This document shows, piece by piece, positions 59,467 to 64,000 of a stretch of 64,000 nucleotides of DNA. Location of the stretch: positions 1-64,000 of the forward strand of contig SVQZ01000002.1 of NCBI GenBank assembly GCA_015065105.1. The letters are read 5' to 3'. The position numbers were made by a program, and so were the translations under genes. The DNA comes from Oscillospiraceae bacterium (GTDB lineage Bacteria; Bacillota; Clostridia; Oscillospirales; CAG-272). Under the pieces are notes generated by a model. That model made no database searches, was not told the DNA's origin, and was given only the letters and a program-made list of their open reading frames with translations. Numbering within the stretch: the stretch's first letter is position 1; every line of letters starts with the position of its first letter.

Positions 59467-62340
59467 ATGAAAACAGAATTAAGATTTACGCTTGACGGTC
59501 AGAAACTCAGGCGTATTGATGATAATACCGTAGCTTCCAATGCGGTTAATGTGCCGACAGCATTATTTGAAAATCTGCGTGAAAATGAATGGGCAGGATT
59601 TGGTTCATACACTGCTGAATTTAAAAACGGTAACACAGTAATAAGTGTTCCTTTGGTTGGTGTCAACAAATGTGCGGTGCCTCATGAGGTTCTGTCTCCC
59701 GGTTATATGTGTGTTACCGTGTATGCTGAAAGTGTTGACGGTGGAGAGATCTCTGCATCGATAACTTCAACGGAGGCGGAGGTTCGCATAGAGCGCGGCC
59801 CGAGTAAGCACGGAGATAACAGCCGAGCTCCTACAGCTGACGAGGTTACTGTTATTCAGGCAGCTGCGGAAGCAGCGGCAAGTGTACGCGCAGATGCCGA
59901 TGCAGGCAAGTTTAACGGCGAAGTAGGTGCAACACCTAATATAACTATAGGTACGGTCACAACTCTTGATGCAGGTAGTGAGGCTACAGCAACACTTACG
60001 GGAACTACCGAAGCTCCTATATTGAATCTTGGCATTCCTATGGGAAAGCAGGGTATAAACGGAAAATCGTTGTATGCGGTAAGCAATATAGATGAATTAT
60101 ATGCAAGGTGTAAAGAATACTCCACGGTTGGTGTGCCTTCGTCTATAGAAAGTGTGTGTGTTGCCGAAGGGTTAGATATAACAATTTGGTCTGTTGATTC
60201 AGAAGGCAAATGGATGGCCACAGGGTTATACACAATGAAAGCAGGTTGCTGCTACAAAGTTTCGTTTACCCGAATTCCGGCGGGAGTTAGAGTAACAGCA
60301 GTAACCGAAACGATTTCCTTTGGTGGCAATATATCCGATGAGCAAATTCAAACGGCTGTTAATAATTATCTTACAGAAAATCCACCTGAAGGCGGTGACA
60401 GCGGAGCAGACGGCAAATCTGCGTACGAGATATGGCTTGAACAGGGGAACGAAGGAACTGAAGCGGATTTTATTGAATCTCTCAAGGGTAAAGACGGCAA
60501 CGATGGTTATACACCTCTAAAGGGTAAAGATTATAACGATGGAAAAGATGGAAATGGTATATCTTCTGTTGTACTTAATGCAGATTACACATTGACGTTG
60601 CATTTCACAAACGGAACTTCACATACTACACCAAGTATTAGAGGTGAATCCGGCGCTACGGGTGCTAAAGGTTCGGACGGTATATCAGTAAGATCAGTTA
60701 AGCAAACCATAACGTCAAATGAAGATGATGGAGAAAATGTTATAACCGTAACTTTAAGCAACGGTCAAACAGCTACGTTCACCGTTAAAAACGGTAAGAC
60801 CGGCGGTGTAGGCGATACGGGCAAGACCCCTAATATTACTATTGGTACAGTAACAACTCTTACCGAAGGTAGTAATGCTACAGCAACGATCACAGGCACG
60901 GCTGAAAATCCTATACTTAATCTTGGAATTCCTAAAGGTGATATGGGTAAAGGTGCGGATATAGATACATCTGCAATCATGATGAAGGAAGAATATGTTC
61001 GCGATACAGGTGAGACTATTGCACCTTATACCAATATACTTGACAAATATGGTTACAAGTCAAGAACATATCTCGGAAGAAACGGCGAGGAAGTAATTGC
61101 GACATATAACGTATGGACTACTAATTTTATACCTCTTAAAAAGGGACAGGTACTCCGCATCAAATTCAATGATAGATCATCTATCAACAAAACGAATACT
61201 TATTGGGGTTTGTATGACGAAAACAAGACCATATCAACATCATACAATATAACGTATAATCTTGACACCATCGAACAATATAACACGTATGGTGATTTGG
61301 TTGTGAATGGTAACACAGCAATTTGGGACACATCCACAATAGCATTCGGCGGTTGGAACGGATTTGCTTATGCAAGATTGATGCTTGAATCCCTTGATTG
61401 CATCATAACCATTGATGAAGAAATAACGGATGATGTGAAACCTATATATGAGTTAAAGCCCACGTTGAAAGTGCCGAGGAGTAATCTTGAATTTAACGCA
61501 GCTGAGAAGCCCCTTGTAGGAAAGAAGGTGATTTGCTTCGGTGACAGCTTGTTCGGAAGAACAAGGGACGAAACATCTGCTTTGTATAAGACAGCACAGA
61601 TAACAGGAGCAGACCTCTATAATGTCGGTTTTGGTGGTACATCAATGAGCAGACTCGGAAGTGGTGCCTACTCTTATTTCTCTTTTCCTGCACTTGTGGA
61701 TTCTATAATAAGCAATACTTGGACAAATCAAGACAACAATGTGTCAACTGTTGAGCATTGGAGTGAACAGCTTGAGAAACTTAGGGTTATTGACTTCTCT
61801 AATGTAGATATCGTAGTTCTTCACTACGGCACTAATGACTTTGCAGGTGGTGATAGGTCTATAGACAATGCATCTGATATAGATGATATTACGTCGATAT
61901 GTGGTGGATTAAGATACGGTCTCAACAAGATGCTAACAGCATATCCACAAATTAAGTTTTACATCTCTGTCCCCGTATTTAGATATTGGGGAAGTGAAGG
62001 CTCTTATTCATACCCCGACACATATACCAATGCAAAAGGCAACACTTTGCTTGATGTTATTGAGGGATTACGTAAGGTAGCTATTGAGTATAATCTTCCT
62101 GTTATAGACGGATATTATGGCATGGGCATCAACAAACTCAATGCGGCATATTATCTCGCAGACCAAACGCACCATAATATAGCAGGTATGAAACTCTTTG
62201 GTGAATTTATTGCAGCCCAGCTTTCAAGTCAACAAAACATGTATGCCAATGTTACAGATGGTTATTCGAAGGATGAAATTGACACAATGTTTGGTACATA
62301 TATCGACGACCTTGCAGACCTTATAGGAGGAAACGCATAA
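59467..62340 (+). CDS. Tail protein with collagen-like repeats and SGNH hydrolase domain
   Basis: 957 residues. The N-terminal BppU-like domain (LRFTLDGQKLRRIDDNTVAS) probably attaches to the tail. Two copies of a 45-residue segment (TPNITIGTVTTL...NLGIP.G) and Gly-X-X collagen-like stretches (GKDGNDGYTPLKGKDYNDGKDG) follow. The C-terminal third is an SGNH/GDSL esterase: CFGDSLF near residue 690, NVGFGGTSMS, HYGTNDF near 787, and DQTHH near 898. It likely removes acyl groups from surface glycans during adsorption. Confidence 0.85.
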   Translation: MKTELRFTLDGQKLRRIDDNTVASNAVNVPTALFENLRENEWAGFGSYTAEFKNGNTVISVPLVGVNKCAVPHEVLSPGYMCVTVYAESVDGGEISASITSTEAEVRIERGPSKHGDNSRAPTADEVTVIQAAAEAAASVRADADAGKFNGEVGATPNITIGTVTTLDAGSEATATLTGTTEAPILNLGIPMGKQGINGKSLYAVSNIDELYARCKEYSTVGVPSSIESVCVAEGLDITIWSVDSEGKWMATGLYTMKAGCCYKVSFTRIPAGVRVTAVTETISFGGNISDEQIQTAVNNYLTENPPEGGDSGADGKSAYEIWLEQGNEGTEADFIESLKGKDGNDGYTPLKGKDYNDGKDGNGISSVVLNADYTLTLHFTNGTSHTTPSIRGESGATGAKGSDGISVRSVKQTITSNEDDGENVITVTLSNGQTATFTVKNGKTGGVGDTGKTPNITIGTVTTLTEGSNATATITGTAENPILNLGIPKGDMGKGADIDTSAIMMKEEYVRDTGETIAPYTNILDKYGYKSRTYLGRNGEEVIATYNVWTTNFIPLKKGQVLRIKFNDRSSINKTNTYWGLYDENKTISTSYNITYNLDTIEQYNTYGDLVVNGNTAIWDTSTIAFGGWNGFAYARLMLESLDCIITIDEEITDDVKPIYELKPTLKVPRSNLEFNAAEKPLVGKKVICFGDSLFGRTRDETSALYKTAQITGADLYNVGFGGTSMSRLGSGAYSYFSFPALVDSIISNTWTNQDNNVSTVEHWSEQLEKLRVIDFSNVDIVVLHYGTNDFAGGDRSIDNASDIDDITSICGGLRYGLNKMLTAYPQIKFYISVPVFRYWGSEGSYSYPDTYTNAKGNTLLDVIEGLRKVAIEYNLPVIDGYYGMGINKLNAAYYLADQTHHNIAGMKLFGEFIAAQLSSQQNMYANVTDGYSKDEIDTMFGTYIDDLADLIGGNA

Positions 62341-63095
62341 TGAGTAACTTTGGTACTATATACAATGAATTAAAAGAAATTCGTGATAGAGCGAATGCAA
62401 AGACGGGCAGTAATGATACGAATATAAGTGATGCAGTTGATACTCTTATATCGGGTTTTGGAAAGGGAAATGGAACTGTAACACCTTCAGGAACAAAGCA
62501 GATAGTTACCAACGGCACACATAATGTATCTACCTATGAATATGCCGAGGTCAATGTGCCTGTGGGCATCACACCTTCGGGAACATTGGATATATCTTCA
62601 AACGGCACATTCGATGTGACCAATTATGCTACGGCAAATGTGGCTATTCCTACAATAAGTGTGGTAAGGAGAATAACGTTGGCAAACGATCTCGGTGCTG
62701 CCGATCCTTATCAATACAATCAAACTGTAATAAGCGGTGATGATTTCGTTAAGGAACATTACAATGATACAGGATTGTTGGCGTTGTTGATCCCTATGGA
62801 AGCTATCGGTCTTGTTCCCAACACAGTAAATTGGATTATTCAGAGCAATTCGCCGTTATATTACAATGGCACAACACCGTATTATGGTGCATCTCCGACA
62901 GCATTATCTGCAAGTAATATAACGTTGTCTTCTCTGCCTATAAGCACTAAGCTTACGAGCAGACTGTATACTAACGCTTCGGCGTTATTGCTTGACAGCA
63001 GTGGCAACGTGAATATATGCGGTGGTGGAACATCAGCAAAACCGAGGATAGTTAAAGCAGGCACATATCTGCTTATACTGTCGGTTGCAAGATAG
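62340..63095 (+). CDS. Tail fibre-like protein
   Basis: 251 residues. Repeated beta units are built on GT..I..NGT..V..Y..A.V.V (GTKQIVTNGTHNVSTYEYAE, then GTLDISSNGTFDVTNYATAN). The C-terminal half is Asn/Thr/Ser-rich and probably trimeric. Starts at the stop of the previous gene. Likely a receptor-contacting or accessory fibre. Confidence 0.7.
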   Translation: MSNFGTIYNELKEIRDRANAKTGSNDTNISDAVDTLISGFGKGNGTVTPSGTKQIVTNGTHNVSTYEYAEVNVPVGITPSGTLDISSNGTFDVTNYATANVAIPTISVVRRITLANDLGAADPYQYNQTVISGDDFVKEHYNDTGLLALLIPMEAIGLVPNTVNWIIQSNSPLYYNGTTPYYGASPTALSASNITLSSLPISTKLTSRLYTNASALLLDSSGNVNICGGGTSAKPRIVKAGTYLLILSVAR

Positions 63096-63106
63096 GGGGT
63101 GATGAT

Positions 63107-63388
63107 ATGTCTATATCATCAATAGCAACCTTCATTACCGAGATCGGTATTTTGTTGGGGGTAATAATCCCCGTTATTATAAGTATGAGAAAAATTTCTA
63201 ACGGTGCCAAGTGCCAATTGCGCAGCGAAATGCTTCGTATATATTACCGTCATAAAGATACAAAGATTATTCGGCAGTATGAATATGAGAATTTCGTTAT
63301 GCTATGTGAAGCGTATAAAGCGCTCAAAGGAAACTCGTTTATTGACAAAATCTATTTGGAAGTTAAAACATGGGAGGTTGAATCATGA
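63107..63388 (+). CDS. Small membrane protein near lysis genes
   Basis: 93 residues. One N-terminal transmembrane helix (FITEIGILLGVIIPVIISM) and a basic helical C-terminal domain (MLRIYYRHKDTKIIRQYEYENFVML). It matches a group of small holin-associated phage proteins of Clostridia. Its stop overlaps the next start. Confidence 0.7.
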   Translation: MSISSIATFITEIGILLGVIIPVIISMRKISNGAKCQLRSEMLRIYYRHKDTKIIRQYEYENFVMLCEAYKALKGNSFIDKIYLEVKTWEVES

Positions 63389-63558
63389 GGAAAAATCTTG
63401 CAAATCTTATTAAAGTAAAAACCATTGTGACATTGGCTGTGATGCTCGTGTTCTCTATTCTTGCACTGAAGGGCAACATCTCTGCAGATAATGTGATGAT
63501 AATTGTTTCTTCTGTGATAGCATTTTATTTCGGTACCCAGCACGAAAAGAAGGAGTGA
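63385..63558 (+). CDS. Holin-like protein, 57 residues
   Basis: Not in the track. Two transmembrane helices (IVTLAVMLVFSILALKG and VMIIVSSVIAFYFGT) are separated by a short loop, with charged ends (MRKNLANLIKVK, QHEKKE). This is a class II holin layout, and the endolysin follows. Confidence 0.8.
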   Translation: MRKNLANLIKVKTIVTLAVMLVFSILALKGNISADNVMIIVSSVIAFYFGTQHEKKE

Positions 63559-63562
63559 TCAA

Positions 63563-64000
63563 ATGCTTAATCCATATAAAGGCGGTAAATTCCGCGTAAC
63601 CTCGAAATACGGTCTGCGTGTATTGAACGGTTCACAGGCTTTTCACTCTGGGCTTGACCTCGTCGGAGAATCAAGCAAAGAACTTGTTGCTTTGTGCAAT
63701 GGTACCGTAACACAGAGCCGAATTGTCACGAATAAATCTGATCTTACGTGGCAGTGGGGCAATTATGTATGTCTCAAGGCAGACACAGGAGAGCTGATAT
63801 TCTATTGCCATCTTTCCGAAAGAAAAGTATATAAGGGGCAGAGGGTAAAGAAGGGTGACGTTATCGGCATAGAAGGTAATACCGGTTATTCCTTCGGCAG
63901 CCATTGCCATCTTGAAGTTAGAAATGCTTCTAACAAAGTTACGGATGAAGTAAATACACCGAAGTTCACGGGTATACCGAATACTATAGGTACATATACA
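63563..64000 (+). CDS. M23 peptidase endolysin (cut by the window)
   Basis: 146 residues visible. The metal sites FHSGLDL (HxxxD) and SHCHLEV (HxH) of the LytM/M23 family are both present, with the strand pattern GDVIGIEGNTGYSFGSH. The C-terminal part, probably a wall-binding domain, is beyond the window. The ribosome site is AAGGAGTGATCAA. Confidence 0.9.
   Translation, partial: MLNPYKGGKFRVTSKYGLRVLNGSQAFHSGLDLVGESSKELVALCNGTVTQSRIVTNKSDLTWQWGNYVCLKADTGELIFYCHLSERKVYKGQRVKKGDVIGIEGNTGYSFGSHCHLEVRNASNKVTDEVNTPKFTGIPNTIGTYT

Larger units (their letters stand above)
25694..64000. mobile_element. Prophage (podovirus-like), left end to beyond the window
   Basis: The region begins at the tRNA-Ser scar and contains integrase, repressor/Cro switch, early small genes, replication initiator, terS, terL, portal, scaffold, capsid, very large virion protein, tail fibre, holin and endolysin in the usual order. 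No tape measure, tail tube or sheath protein was recognised, and the capsid is of the N4-gp56 type. The right end is not in the window. All structural genes appear intact, so the prophage may be functional. Confidence 0.93.

Overview
The window looks like a chromosome segment from a low-to-medium GC, Gram-positive anaerobe of the class Clostridia. Support for this: an ispH-rpsA fusion, a SCIFF (six-cysteine ranthipeptide) precursor beside its radical SAM maturase, a class B sortase, an SLH-domain protein, a RemA-like regulator in the yicC-remA-gmk-rpoZ-priA order, a CD1247-type protein, and AGGAGG ribosome binding sites almost everywhere. Genus cannot be assigned from this window.

Host part (1 to about 25.69 kb). 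A long minus-strand housekeeping run goes from yicC (10.6 kb) through remA, gmk, rpoZ, priA, an HI0933-type flavoprotein, cmk and plsC to the ispH-rpsA fusion, followed by a Gfo/Idh/MocA oxidoreductase. radC, gpmI, a class B sortase and the RNase P RNA follow. Next is a minus-strand group: a CD1247-like protein with a Cys-Asp tail, efp, an M24 aminopeptidase, an endonuclease IV-like TIM barrel and a YqeG phosphatase. Then come a DUF4830 protein, the scfA-scfB pair with a terminator between them, an Orn/Lys/Arg decarboxylase family protein, an SLH/Ig-like surface protein, and a membrane-anchored LuxR-type regulator. A decayed IS200/IS605 insertion lies next to the prophage end.

Prophage part (about 25.69 kb to beyond 64 kb). 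The left end is marked by a 3' fragment of tRNA-Ser(GGA) next to a tyrosine integrase. The intact tRNA should lie at the right end, outside the window. The lysogeny side (minus strand) carries the integrase, two unknown membrane-protein genes that each follow an almost identical repressor 3' end, and a CI/LexA-like repressor. The early side (plus strand) starts with a Cro-like DUF739 protein and runs through many tiny genes. Three small minus-strand genes inside it share one repeated promoter/operator. Further on are an SSB-like protein, a replisome-organizer-like protein, a Myb/SANT protein and an HUH-type replication initiator. A terminator and a large inverted repeat separate early from late genes. 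Late genes are terS, terL, portal, a phage-encoded Prp protease, scaffold, N4-gp56-type capsid, connector and beta-propeller-like proteins, a 3044-residue polyvalent protein with a zinc-protease motif, a tail protein ending in an SGNH hydrolase, a fibre-like protein, holin-like proteins and an M23 endolysin cut by the window edge. No tape measure, tail tube or sheath gene was recognised, which suggests a podovirus-like virion.

The strongest points for follow-up are these. (1) Prp is encoded next to scaffold and capsid proteins that both begin with an L27-like Prp cleavage motif. (2) Two membrane-protein cassettes are separated by repressor 3' scars that differ only at synonymous sites. (3) A promoter/operator is repeated three times to drive antisense-oriented small genes. 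(4) An internal Shine-Dalgarno and ATG could release free ribosomal protein S1 from the IspH-S1 fusion. (5) An HUH initiator sits behind a GC-alternating hairpin in a tailed-phage genome.
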